From assembly GCA_024280875.1 (NCBI GenBank), contig JAJRPH010000249.1:1-11082 (forward strand): DNA of 11,082 nucleotides. Reading direction: 5' to 3'. Made by a program: the position numbers and the translations under genes. A model generated the notes under the pieces. That model was not told the DNA's origin. It did no database searches and was given only the letters and a program-made list of their open reading frames with translations. This DNA is from Deltaproteobacteria bacterium. Its GTDB lineage: Bacteria > Desulfobacterota > Desulfobacteria > Desulfobacterales > Desulfosalsimonadaceae. This document shows positions 1 through 7,099 of the stretch, in pieces (the stretch's first letter is position 1; every line of letters starts with the position of its first letter).

Positions 1-365
1 ATGGCATATGTGGGCGGGCCGATAAATGTGATACCAGCTTTGTCGCATTTTGCGGGAAAACTTTCATTTTCAGCAATAAATCCCCATCCGGGATGAATCC
101 CGATGGCCCCCCTGTTTTTGGCCTTTTCAATAATCAGTTCCAGGTCCAGGTAAGCGTTCGGGTCATCTCCGAGTAGGAGCAGTTCATACGCGCCCAAAGT
201 TGACGGAGACGTTTTGTCTACATCAGTGGCGGTCAGGATCGGGATTCCTTCCAGCCGTTCGGATATGGCGCGGCTGATTCGTCGGGCCGGGATTCCCCGG
301 TTGGCGATCAGAATTGGTTTTCCTTCAATCTCTTTTTGAACGTCATCAAATGTTTTTTGTTTCAT
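1..365 (-). CDS. Biotin carboxylase (ATP-grasp) subunit or domain, N-terminal part, cut by the window edge
   Basis: Translating the minus strand from the ATG at 365-363 gives about 121 residues of a biotin carboxylase N-terminal domain: ILIANRGIPARRI near residues 18-30, then AYLDLELIIEKA, then IHPGWGFIAEN and GITFIGPP. These match the pre-ATP-grasp fold of acetyl-CoA, propionyl-CoA and pyruvate carboxylases, which use ATP and bicarbonate to carboxylate biotin on a carrier protein. A possible AAAGGA ribosome site lies 12 bases before the ATG, a little far. The usual IANRGEIA(V/L)RI signature reads IANRGIPARRI, so this is a divergent branch rather than standard AccC. The rest lies beyond position 1, so a separate subunit cannot be told from a fused multidomain carboxylase. 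The upstream birA on the same strand, 94 bases away, supports a biotin-dependent role. Confidence 0.82.
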   Translation of the reverse strand, partial: MKQKTFDDVQKEIEGKPILIANRGIPARRISRAISERLEGIPILTATDVDKTSPSTLGAYELLLLGDDPNAYLDLELIIEKAKNRGAIGIHPGWGFIAENESFPAKCDKAGITFIGPPTYA

Positions 366-396
366 TGTAATTTGTTGTCCTTTAAATATAAATTTT

Positions 397-453
397 TACC
401 ACAGAGGACACAGAGAAAATCTTTAATGACCTGTCTCTGTGTCCTTTGTGGTA
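397..453. repeat. CACAGAG-type inverted repeat (hairpin) between birA and the carboxylase gene
   Basis: Arms at 397-416 and 434-453 are complementary at 19 of 20 positions, the exception being a G-T wobble, around a 17-base loop. The arm contains the word CCACAGAGGACACAGAG, which I recall as part of a dispersed intergenic repeat in Desulfobacterota and other environmental bacteria. That family assignment is from memory. There is no clear T-tract after the stem in the direction of birA transcription, so it is probably an mRNA-stabilising or attenuating hairpin rather than a classical terminator. Confidence 0.75.
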
Positions 454-459
454 GATTTT

Positions 460-1410
460 TTATTTTGATTGCGCGGGGATAATGCTTCCCGAATACATTA
501 TCTCTTCTATCTTTCCTTTTTTTATTCGCAGACCGCCGTCTTTGGCCAGTCCCAGGATCACTGCTTCAAAAACATCCGCGTTCATCTGCCGGATCAGCAC
601 TTTTTTGCCGATCCATGCCATCTGTGTATCAATCATCCGGATAAACTCGGCCGGGGTCGCGGATTGAATCAGTTTTTCAAACAACGATGTACCCTTTTCC
701 ACCAGGGTTGTCCATAAGGCAAGCGGGGATATTTTATACCCCTGATCAGAAAGATGAGTAGCCGGTACGGCAAACTGATCACGCAACAACCTGTCTTCCG
801 GAGAATAATTAATATTGATGCCAATACCCACAACAATATGGCTTTCACGTTTTTCCACCAGGATGCCGCCGAATTTCCGGTCATTTATCAGCAGGTCGTT
901 GGGCCATTTAATCTGAACCGGCACGTTCAGTTGCCTGAAAACCCGGGCACAAATAAACCCCACCACCAGCGACAACAAACCGCCCCAGTCCGTTTCCGAC
1001 TCCTCGTCAAATTTCGGTAAAGGCCAGACCCAGGACGCGTGGATATTTCCGGCCGGTGAAATCCATTGCCGTTTCTGCTGACCGCGGCCGGTAGTCTGTT
1101 CAACGGCAATCACCGAATCCCATATGTTCATTTGCCGGTTTTCAAGAAAATGCCAGGCTGCGTCCATGGTTGATGTACAGTTTTCGCAGACAAGGATAGC
1201 TGGTTCTTCGCCGGTCTGTTCAGGCTGCCATACCCATGAATCCGCCTTATGCGTGATGTCGTCAAACCGGGTTGCACGGCTTCGGGTCCAGGGAGTGGCA
1301 TTATGGATATCTTTTTCCCATAACCGGCAGGTCCGGGCGATTGTTTCCGGCCCGGTAGCTTGAAACAGGTCCTGCCTGTCAAAATCCAGTATAAAAACCC
1401 TGCATGTCAT
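460..1410 (-). CDS. birA: Biotin--[acetyl-CoA-carboxylase] ligase, without an HTH domain
   Basis: This cytoplasmic enzyme makes biotinyl-5'-AMP and transfers biotin to a lysine of the biotin carrier protein. The catalytic domain is clear: the biotin/ATP loop GRGQQKRQW (residues 108-116), KWPNDLL (168-174), KFGGILVE (179-186) and GIGININ (195-201). A C-terminal beta-barrel segment follows at about 268-312. The 316 residues are close to E. coli BirA (321), but the first 75 or so show no helix-turn-helix. They form a Trp/Arg-rich extension before the catalytic domain begins near CENCTSTMDAAW, so it is probably not a repressor. The ATG at 1410 is the only ATG before an upstream in-frame stop; its ribosome site is weak (AAAGCG). 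The next gene on the strand is a biotin carboxylase, the likely partner pathway. Confidence 0.93.
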   Translation of the reverse strand: MTCRVFILDFDRQDLFQATGPETIARTCRLWEKDIHNATPWTRSRATRFDDITHKADSWVWQPEQTGEEPAILVCENCTSTMDAAWHFLENRQMNIWDSVIAVEQTTGRGQQKRQWISPAGNIHASWVWPLPKFDEESETDWGGLLSLVVGFICARVFRQLNVPVQIKWPNDLLINDRKFGGILVEKRESHIVVGIGININYSPEDRLLRDQFAVPATHLSDQGYKISPLALWTTLVEKGTSLFEKLIQSATPAEFIRMIDTQMAWIGKKVLIRQMNADVFEAVILGLAKDGGLRIKKGKIEEIMYSGSIIPAQSK

Positions 1411-1459
1411 ATGTATCGACGCTTTAAATTATGAATTCCAATTTGACAAAAACATTCAA

Positions 1460-1487
1460 TTTATAGATTTTCACTAATAACTGTCAA
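1460..1487 (-). promoter_or_regulatory. Sigma-70-type promoter for birA
   Basis: On the minus strand a perfect TTGACA (1487-1482) is followed after 16 bases by TATAAA (1465-1460), about 50 bases before the birA ATG. No biotin-operator palindrome overlaps it, which fits a ligase without a DNA-binding domain. Confidence 0.6.
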
Positions 1488-1740
1488 GAAAAATATGATT
1501 ATCTAATATCTTAATTTAATAGATATTTTACATGGAATATCTGTATTCGGTCAAATTAATATCATTCAGGACATCTGTTGATTTTCTCTCGAATGCCCGG
1601 ACGCATTTTTAGGGTGGGGTTGCTGTTACTTTTTTTAAAGTAGAAATATCGATAGATCATTGTGAGGGACTGTGGAGTGAACCCCAACAAGTTCAAATAG
1701 GTAAAATAATGGGAGAGTGATTGAATCTTTTGGGACATGA

Positions 1741-1767
1741 CGCAGGGGGCGACTAAATCCCCCTGCG
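1741..1767. repeat. GC-rich perfect hairpin downstream of the secreted repeat protein
   Basis: CGCAGGGGG (1741-1749) and CCCCCTGCG (1759-1767) form a perfect 9-bp stem with a 9-base loop. It lies 54 bases past the stop of the minus-strand gene ending at 1821 and could slow or end its transcription. No T-run follows on the minus strand, so it is not a typical intrinsic terminator. Confidence 0.6.
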
Positions 1768-1820
1768 CCAATGCGGCCAATTAGTGTTCATTGTATTGAG
1801 TGAATCGGGAGCAAAATCGT

Positions 1821-3836
1821 TTATTTAAGGTTTGAGATAAAACAACCGGTGGTACTGCTATCATCATCAGTATTATCCGTATCGCCGCTGTCACCGGAAT
1901 TGCTTATGGTTATGCTGACGCTGTCTGTAGATGTTGAGCCGACACTATCTGTGACTGTCAGCGAAAAGATCAATGTTGTTGAAGAATCTACCTGAGGTGC
2001 TGTAAATGTTGGATTAATTGAAGTGCTGCTTGATAGCGTTATCGTAATGCCTGAGCTGTCCGTCTGGGTCCAGGAATAGGTGGCTATCGTACTGCCGGTC
2101 GCCGTTGATCCGGAGGCATCTAACGCGACAGTATTTCCTTCCGCAGCCGATTGATTCGCTCCTGCATCAGCTATCAACTCAGTTGCAGAACCGTTGTCTG
2201 TATTGGCAATAAAAAAACCTTCCCGGTAACCCGGCGATACTGCGGCCTTAAACGCTATTTCACCACTATTATTGAAATATCTTGCTCTGCCGTCTGATCC
2301 GCCTGAGCAGGACCCGGGAAAATCCGCAACTATATCAATGAATGTAACGGTTTCTCCTGAAGTCAGCGTTACTTCATCACCTTCTCTGACAACCAGAGAC
2401 AGACCGTCGGAAGGGTCATACAGCCAGATGCCGGCAGAATTGGTGTAGTCTATACCTGGTCCGGTCATAGAAGTATGAAAGCATACCTGGCCCGCACTGT
2501 TAATCGCATAATTAATAAATTGGGAATTAAATACCACACCATCGGGAGTTCCCGGGGCACGGTCACCGGCTCTGGCAATTAAATCAAGGACACCACCGGT
2601 TTCAAGCCAGATGCCGTTGTTATTGGTATTGTCAACGCCTCCTGCATCGGTTTTTAAACTAGCCCCAAACGCAACCTGGCCGGAATCATTCATGACCAGA
2701 GGGGAATTAAATGAGGAAAAAACAGCGTCTGCCGGAGTCCCCGTGGCCTGTGATCCCTGTCGTGCGACCAGGGCCAGGCTACCGAAAGCATCTGACCATA
2801 TGCCTGATATATTTGTATGGTCAACCGTACCACCGTACTCAAGGGCTGCTTCAAAAACCAATTGGCCGGAGGCATTCATGTCATAGTTTTGGCTGCCTGT
2901 AGGAAATGATTGAAATGTCTTGCCGGCAACGCCCGGGGCGGCAGTCTTAAACCCTGTATATTTCGTTGTAACGTTTCCGTTTATTGCCTTTTGAACGAGA
3001 TAAGCGCCGGTTAAATGGGTCCAGTCAAAATTTCCGACAATATTTGGAAAAAATGCCAGATCGCCATTGTTATTCAGTGGGATTCCAGCATGAAATTCGC
3101 CGTATGTTGCATCCGCAAATCCCGGAACCGCCCAGCCTGTCTTTGCAAGCATCGTTAATCCGGATGCATTTTCCTGCCATACACTGTTTCTTGCTGATGC
3201 ATTGTTTAAGTTATTAATAAAAGCGACCCGGCCGTCATTATTGAAGGCCACAGTATCGCCGCCGATTGCGGAAAACATTTCTCCAAACGTGTCTCCGGAA
3301 TAACCCGGTGCCGTATCTCCTTCACGAGCCACCATGGAAATTGATCCGGGCGTGCCTTTCCATAGGCTAACATCAGTTACTGAATTGCCACCGCTTTCTT
3401 CCGTAAGCCGCGCGATAAACGCCACCTGGCCTGGATCATTAATGTTGGGATTTGAGAATGAGCTAAAAAGGGCACTTCCAGATATTCCGGGAGCGATTTC
3501 TTTTGTACGTGCAATCAATTCAGCGGTGCCTGAATTTTCTCGCCACAATGTGAAATAATTAGTGGAACCAGAGTTTAAGATTGTGTTTACGGTGGCTGTG
3601 AAAACAGCCTGGCCGGAATTGTTGATTGCGCCTTTAGCACCGGCAAGGTCAGAAAAGATAAACCCATCATCAAATCCTGGGGCCGCCTCTCCCTCAATAA
3701 CAACCGCTCGAATTGCGGCGGTTGCCGGATTGCATTGCACCAATGCCGTTATCAGCATGGTAAGACAGATGATTAAAGTCGTAAAAGATCTTTCGGTAAA
3801 TCGGGTAACACACATTTTTTGATGAAAATTTTTCAT
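1821..3836 (-). CDS. Exported NxxGxxxF tandem-repeat protein with PKD-like domain and short GCFI tail
   Basis: A 671-residue exported protein of unknown specific role. A signal peptide is visible (basic start, hydrophobic FTTLIICLTMLITALV, likely cut after ATAA near residue 40). The Cys in LVQC does not fit a lipobox. Residues 45-540 hold eight repeats of about 55-75 residues, each with an N-x-x-G-x-x-x-F core (N at 72, 133, 199, 255, 321, 383, 446, 522) and mostly an APG motif. This matches the 'choice-of-anchor' NxxGxxxAF repeat family and suggests a beta-rich surface protein. Residues 555-645 resemble a PKD/REJ-like domain. An acidic Ser/Asp/Thr linker then leads to TTGCFISNLK at the stop, which looks like a shortened CFI-box C-terminus. 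GGAG lies 5 bases before the ATG. The neighbours do not suggest an operon. Confidence 0.88.
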   Translation of the reverse strand: MKNFHQKMCVTRFTERSFTTLIICLTMLITALVQCNPATAAIRAVVIEGEAAPGFDDGFIFSDLAGAKGAINNSGQAVFTATVNTILNSGSTNYFTLWRENSGTAELIARTKEIAPGISGSALFSSFSNPNINDPGQVAFIARLTEESGGNSVTDVSLWKGTPGSISMVAREGDTAPGYSGDTFGEMFSAIGGDTVAFNNDGRVAFINNLNNASARNSVWQENASGLTMLAKTGWAVPGFADATYGEFHAGIPLNNNGDLAFFPNIVGNFDWTHLTGAYLVQKAINGNVTTKYTGFKTAAPGVAGKTFQSFPTGSQNYDMNASGQLVFEAALEYGGTVDHTNISGIWSDAFGSLALVARQGSQATGTPADAVFSSFNSPLVMNDSGQVAFGASLKTDAGGVDNTNNNGIWLETGGVLDLIARAGDRAPGTPDGVVFNSQFINYAINSAGQVCFHTSMTGPGIDYTNSAGIWLYDPSDGLSLVVREGDEVTLTSGETVTFIDIVADFPGSCSGGSDGRARYFNNSGEIAFKAAVSPGYREGFFIANTDNGSATELIADAGANQSAAEGNTVALDASGSTATGSTIATYSWTQTDSSGITITLSSSTSINPTFTAPQVDSSTTLIFSLTVTDSVGSTSTDSVSITISNSGDSGDTDNTDDDSSTTGCFISNLK

Positions 3837-3852
3837 TGAGTCTCCATTTGAA

Positions 3853-3902
3853 TTTGAATGATTAATTTGAAGGCTGCCAGTGAATTTATTTGAATCATTA
3901 AT
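3853..3902. repeat. Pair of 14-bp direct repeats upstream of the exported protein gene
   Basis: TTTGAATGATTAAT (3853-3866) and TTTGAATCATTAAT (3889-3902) differ at one position and start 36 bases apart, 17-66 bases before the gene start at 3836. They could be binding sites for a regulator, but the region is AT-rich and chance is possible. Confidence 0.35.
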
Positions 3903-4075
3903 ATCTGTTTGAGTGTGGTGAAGAGTCGTTACACTTACGTTGATCCCCCGGTTACTGCATAAAAAATCGGTGATGGTAGAGATTGTTTGAAACGAATTAT
4001 ATAATACTTTATTTCAAGTGGTTGTAGGCGTATTTATTTTTATAATAATACCTTAGAAAGGAAAATATGTCAAAT

Positions 4076-4110
4076 CGATTGTAAGAATCGGTTGTAAGAA
4101 GTTGTAAGAA
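4076..4110. repeat. Three TTGTAAGAA direct repeats upstream of hipA remnant
   Basis: TTGTAAGAA occurs at 4079-4087, 4092-4100 and 4102-4110. The last two are back-to-back identical 10-mers (GTTGTAAGAA). The first copy is also the centre of a small palindrome, CGATT-gtaag-AATCG (4076-4090). An operator for the former toxin locus is possible but unproven. Confidence 0.6.
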
Positions 4111-4210
4111 AAAATAATCTGTACGGTTTAAAATGGCCATACGCTTATTCAATAGATTTAAAAAAGGCTTTTATGGATTTTTATTCAATGACAGACAGGG
4201 AGAAAGATTA

Positions 4211-5037
4211 ATGATATATAAGGTGGAAATCGCTATTGTCCATCTATGGGGTGAAACAGCCGGTGCCGTCGCATGGCCCAAGGCTGTCGTCGCAATTAAT
4301 GACAAAGACAATGTTCTATCCGGCCAGGCGGATGTGCCAACGGGTTATGATTACTGGATATTAAAATTTGACGGGGTCACCGACCTTGAGCTGGGAGAAC
4401 CCAAAGGATTTGGCCGTATCGAATATGCTTATTATTTAATGGCAAAAGATGCCGGAATCGAGATGCCTGCCTGCCGCCTGCTCGAGGAAAACGGACGGGT
4501 ACATTTTTTGACCAAACGGTTTGATCGCAGCAATGGTGAGAAAGTTCACATGCAGTCATTGTGCGGTGTGGCCCATGTTGACTTTAATGCTGCCGGTGCT
4601 TACGGTTATGAACAGGCCTTTGAAGTAATGCGGAAACTTCGGTTGAGCAGAGCAGATGCCATTGAGCAGTACCGGCGGATGGTATTTGATGTAATTGCCC
4701 GAAACCAGGATGATCATACAAAGAATATCGCGTTTTTGATGGACCGGGACGGCCGCTGGCGATTATCACCCGCCTTTGACGTGATTTATTCACACAACCC
4801 GGCCGGAAAATGGACGGATCAGCATCAGATGAGTGTTAACGGCAAACAGGATCATTTTACAACATCGGACCTGTTAGTCGTGGGAGAATCAATCAGTATA
4901 CCGAAGCCGCTGGAAATCATCCGCAGGTGGGGGAATCCGTAAAACAATGGCCGGAGTTTGCACGTAAGGCCGGTGTTAGAAAAGACTATATTGCTGATAT
5001 TGGGCGTCATCATCGCATCAATATGATGGCTTATTAA
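4211..5037 (+). pseudogene. hipA: Decayed HipA-family kinase toxin: internal deletion plus frameshift
   Basis: HipA toxins are Ser/Thr kinases that in E. coli phosphorylate glutamyl-tRNA synthetase. The true start is the ATG at 4211 (GGGAGA, 7-base spacing). Residues 1-22 are the beginning of the HipA N-domain (VEIAIVHLWGETAGAVAW). They are joined directly at about 4276/4277 to PKAVVAIN, normally about 145 residues further on, so most of the N-domain and the Gly-rich ATP loop are missing. The C-lobe is well kept: ILKFDGV, TKRFDR, the catalytic NQDDHTKN (165-172) and LSPAFDV (186-191). At about 4922 one base is lost: the original frame stops at 4942, while another frame continues as QVGESVKQWPEFARKAG and stops at 5037. 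Both lesions predict an inactive kinase. No hipB is adjacent. Confidence 0.88.
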
Positions 5038-5091
5038 AGGATCACTATAGTGTCGGTTTAATAAAGTGGCACGCATGGAGGGCAATTGTCA

Positions 5092-5760
5092 ATGAACTCA
5101 CATAAAACGAATCCGGTCTGCCCGTTATGTAAAAAATCGGAATGTAAAGTTTTTTTTCAGGACAGCCACCGAAACTATTTCCAATGCCCCACCTGCTGCT
5201 TGATATTTGTGCAGCCGGATCAGTTTTTATCTGCTGATGATGAAAAGGCTGAATATGATCTGCACGAAAATATTCCGGATGATCCGGGATATCGTAAATT
5301 TTTGAGCCGGCTGTTTGTTCCCATACAGGAGCGGATCGAGGCTGACAGCTGCGGCCTGGATTTTGGTTCCGGCCCGGGCCCGACTCTTTCTCTGATGTTT
5401 GAAGAGGCCGGGCATCTGATGGAAATTTATGACAAATTTTATGCTGAAAATCCCCTGGTGCTGGAAAATCAATACGATTTTATCACCGCTACTGAAGTGG
5501 TGGAGCATCTTCATGATCCGCAGGCAATATTGGACAGGTTGTGGAAATGCCTTAAGGTCGGGGGCTGGCTCGGGATTATGACAAAACTCGTCAATGGGGA
5601 AAATGCGTTTGCACAGTGGCATTATAAGAATGATCTCACCCACGTCTGTTTTTTTTCATGTGAGACCTTCAGGTGGCTGGCTGGCCGATGGCAGGCGGAT
5701 CTGGTGTTTCTTGATAAAGATGTGATTCTGTTTAACAAAAAAATAACGGATATTCGGTAA
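5092..5760 (+). CDS. Class I SAM-dependent methyltransferase with N-terminal zinc ribbon
   Basis: A 222-residue cytoplasmic protein of the Methyltransf_23-like type; substrate unknown. An N-terminal zinc ribbon is seen (C10-x2-C13 and C32-x2-C35). The Rossmann SAM-binding motif GLDFGSGPGP is at 88-97, EVVEHLHDP (135-143) is the usual post-motif helix, and LKVGGWLGIMTK (154-165) is the motif III strand. A conserved HYKNDLTHVCFFS segment (177-189) is typical of this small bacterial family. The ATG at 5092 is preferred over an in-frame TTG at 5086, because GGAGGG at 5077-5082 is 9 bases from the ATG but only 3 from the TTG. It starts 54 bases after the hipA remnant on the same strand. It is intact, unlike its neighbours, and a hairpin follows its stop by 3 bases. 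Confidence 0.9.
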   Translation: MNSHKTNPVCPLCKKSECKVFFQDSHRNYFQCPTCCLIFVQPDQFLSADDEKAEYDLHENIPDDPGYRKFLSRLFVPIQERIEADSCGLDFGSGPGPTLSLMFEEAGHLMEIYDKFYAENPLVLENQYDFITATEVVEHLHDPQAILDRLWKCLKVGGWLGIMTKLVNGENAFAQWHYKNDLTHVCFFSCETFRWLAGRWQADLVFLDKDVILFNKKITDIR

Positions 5761-5763
5761 AAT

Positions 5764-5790
5764 CAGGGGCTTTGAATTCCAAAGCCCCTG
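5764..5790. terminator. Strong 11-bp hairpin after the methyltransferase gene
   Basis: CAGGGGCTTTG (5764-5774), loop AATTC, CAAAGCCCCTG (5780-5790) is a perfect stem starting 4 bases after the stop codon. The plus strand continues AAAAGAC, with no T-run. Read on the minus strand the stem is followed by ATTTTA. It may therefore protect the 3' end or act as a weak two-way terminator. Confidence 0.55.
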
Positions 5791-6060
5791 AAAAGACAGT
5801 TAAAACGAGTGATTAACCGAGGGGAGGCTAAGCTTCACCTGAACCGTCTTGTATTTTGCTTTTTTTCAAACACAATTATATGCCAACGCAATCGATGTAC
5901 CGGAAAATCAATTTTTAAAAAATAAAAGCATTTTCAAGCGGTAAAGGATAAAATAGCTTATACTATCAAATATTTAATTCCATGCTGATAAAATTTAAAT
6001 TGAGTTAGGAGTGTATAGAATAAATAACTAATTAGATTGAGGTGTGCCATTTTTAATATT

Positions 6061-6082
6061 AATGTATACTTTATTATACATT
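6061..6082. repeat. Perfect 8-bp inverted repeat, operator-like
   Basis: AATGTATA (6061-6068), spacer CTTTAT, TATACATT (6075-6082). The size and symmetry suit a dimeric repressor site, about 250 bases upstream of the NYN gene start. The AT-rich composition makes a chance origin possible. Confidence 0.4.
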
Positions 6083-6142
6083 CTGCCAGTACGAATTAAG
6101 TGCTTGTAGTGATTTGTTTTGCTGTATAAACAATATTAAGCC

Positions 6143-6178
6143 AGCAGATGGTTAATCAACTCTAAGTCAACGTCTGCT
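6143..6178 (+). repeat. Stem-loop followed by a T-rich stretch
   Basis: AGCAGATG (6143-6150) pairs with CGTCTGCT (6171-6178), with one T-G wobble, and the stem can extend by a bulge into GTT/AA. ATTTTGTATT follows. It resembles a weak intrinsic terminator, but no gene ends just upstream. Confidence 0.35.
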
Positions 6179-6329
6179 ATTTTGTATTAGAAAAGGAGTT
6201 GATTTTCTGATATATAATTATAAATTGAACGAAAGACTTAAAATTTATGTTGGCTATTACTACAAAGTTATCCATAGGCTTTAATTGAATTGCTTTATTC
6301 ATGCTTCCCATGATGGAAAGGAACAAAAA

Positions 6330-7073
6330 ATGTCAGAGGTCAAAACAGAAAAACTGGCGGTCTTAATCGATGCGGATAACGCCCAACCCTCAATTGTGGA
6401 AGGGTTGATGGCGGAAATCGCCAAATACGGGACGGCCAATGTCAAAAGGATTTATGGCGACTGGACGGCACCGGGCTTAAAAGGGTGGAAGGAAGTTCTG
6501 CTACAGTATTCCATTCAGCCCATTCAGCAGTTCGGGTACACCACAGGGAAAAATGCCACTGACAGCGCCATGATCATTGACGCAATGGATCTGCTTTACT
6601 CCGCAAAATTTGACGGGTTTTGCATTGTTTCCAGTGACAGTGATTTTACCAAGCTAGCTTCACGGATACGGGAAGCCGGCCTTATTGTGTATGGATTTGG
6701 AGAGAAAAAAACGCCTGAACCGTTTGTTGCCGCCTGTGATAAATTCATTTTCACTGAAGTGCTTCGTTTTAAAGATGATGACGATATTGAAAAAATAGAT
6801 CGAAAAACAACCACTGAATTGAAGCGGGACACGAAGCTGGTCAATTTGCTCCGAAATGCCGTGGATGCCTCATCGGACGATAGCGGATGGGCACATCTGG
6901 CAGCAGTCGGCAGTAATATCGCCAAACAGTCTTCTGAGTTTGACCCGAGAAATTACGGTTATAAAAAGCTAGGCGGGCTGATGACTGCGACAAAACTTTT
7001 CCAGATTGAAGAAAGATCTGTGGGTGCCGGCACGTCAAAGGCGATTTATTTGAAAGATACCCGGAAGAAATAA
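6330..7073 (+). CDS. NYN-domain (PIN-like) putative ribonuclease with C-terminal OST-HTH/LOTUS domain
   Basis: A 247-residue cytoplasmic protein. Residues 8-145 form a NYN domain (LabA/DUF88-like, PIN fold). Its acidic metal-binding positions are visible: D14 and D16 in LIDADNAQ, D78 and D84 in ATDSAMIIDAMD, and D103 and D105 in SSDSDF. A charged linker (146-166) leads to an OST-HTH/LOTUS domain (about 167-230, ending GYKKLGGLMTATKLFQIEE), a fold known to bind RNA. Together this suggests an RNA-directed nuclease or RNA-binding protein; the target is unknown. The ATG at 6330 is chosen over an in-frame TTG at 6285 because AAAGGA lies 7 bases before it. The radical SAM pseudogene begins 26 bases downstream on the same strand. 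All expected acidic residues are present, so the gene looks functional. Confidence 0.9.
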   Translation: MSEVKTEKLAVLIDADNAQPSIVEGLMAEIAKYGTANVKRIYGDWTAPGLKGWKEVLLQYSIQPIQQFGYTTGKNATDSAMIIDAMDLLYSAKFDGFCIVSSDSDFTKLASRIREAGLIVYGFGEKKTPEPFVAACDKFIFTEVLRFKDDDDIEKIDRKTTTELKRDTKLVNLLRNAVDASSDDSGWAHLAAVGSNIAKQSSEFDPRNYGYKKLGGLMTATKLFQIEERSVGAGTSKAIYLKDTRKK

Positions 7074-7099
7074 TAAAAAAAGAAATTAGAAAAAATTAT

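Larger units (their letters stand above)
1411..1820. other. Intergenic region, 410 bases, with an apparent non-coding or degraded element
   Basis: Positions 1411-1560 are AT-rich and hold the birA promoter and a small perfect inverted repeat (AGATATT, 8-base spacer, AATATCT, 1521-1542). Positions 1590-1780 have a distinctly higher GC, including a strong hairpin at 1741-1767. A 72-codon minus-strand open frame at 1562-1780 has no start signal or family I recognise, so I do not call it a gene. The block may be a degraded insertion or an intergenic repeat. Confidence 0.5.
3837..4210. other. Intergenic region, 374 bases, between divergent genes
   Basis: It is the upstream region of both the exported repeat protein (minus) and the hipA remnant (plus). 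It carries two clusters of short direct repeats, listed separately. No antitoxin (hipB-like HTH) gene is present here on either strand. An open frame in phase with hipA extends back to an ATG at 4133, but it lacks a ribosome site and its 26 extra residues do not look like HipA. Confidence 0.6.
5791..6329. other. AT-rich intergenic region, 539 bases, without a recognisable gene
   Basis: No open frame here looks like a protein. It contains two inverted repeats (6061-6082 and 6143-6178, listed separately) and must include the promoter of the NYN gene, but I could not pick one promoter with confidence. A single DnaA-box-like word TTATCCATA (6268-6276) is not enough to suggest an origin. A small RNA ending at the 6143-6178 hairpin is possible but unsupported by other signals. 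Confidence 0.5.

Noticed and set aside
1562..1780. 72-codon minus-strand frame
   Set aside because: No start signal, no family; overlaps a hairpin and looks non-coding.
2611..2886. 91-codon plus-strand open frame
   Set aside because: Antisense shadow of the repeat protein gene; its repeats mirror the coding repeats.
4133..4210. Upstream start for the hipA remnant at 4133
   Set aside because: No ribosome site there; the ATG at 4211 has a good one and begins exactly where HipA similarity starts.
5227..5643. 138-codon minus-strand open frame
   Set aside because: Lies wholly antisense to the methyltransferase, which has clear motifs; no ribosome site or family.
6268..6276. DnaA box TTATCCATA as part of an origin
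   Set aside because: Single imperfect copy; no cluster and no replication genes nearby.
6596..6925. 109-codon minus-strand open frame
   Set aside because: Antisense to the NYN-LOTUS gene, no protein-like features.
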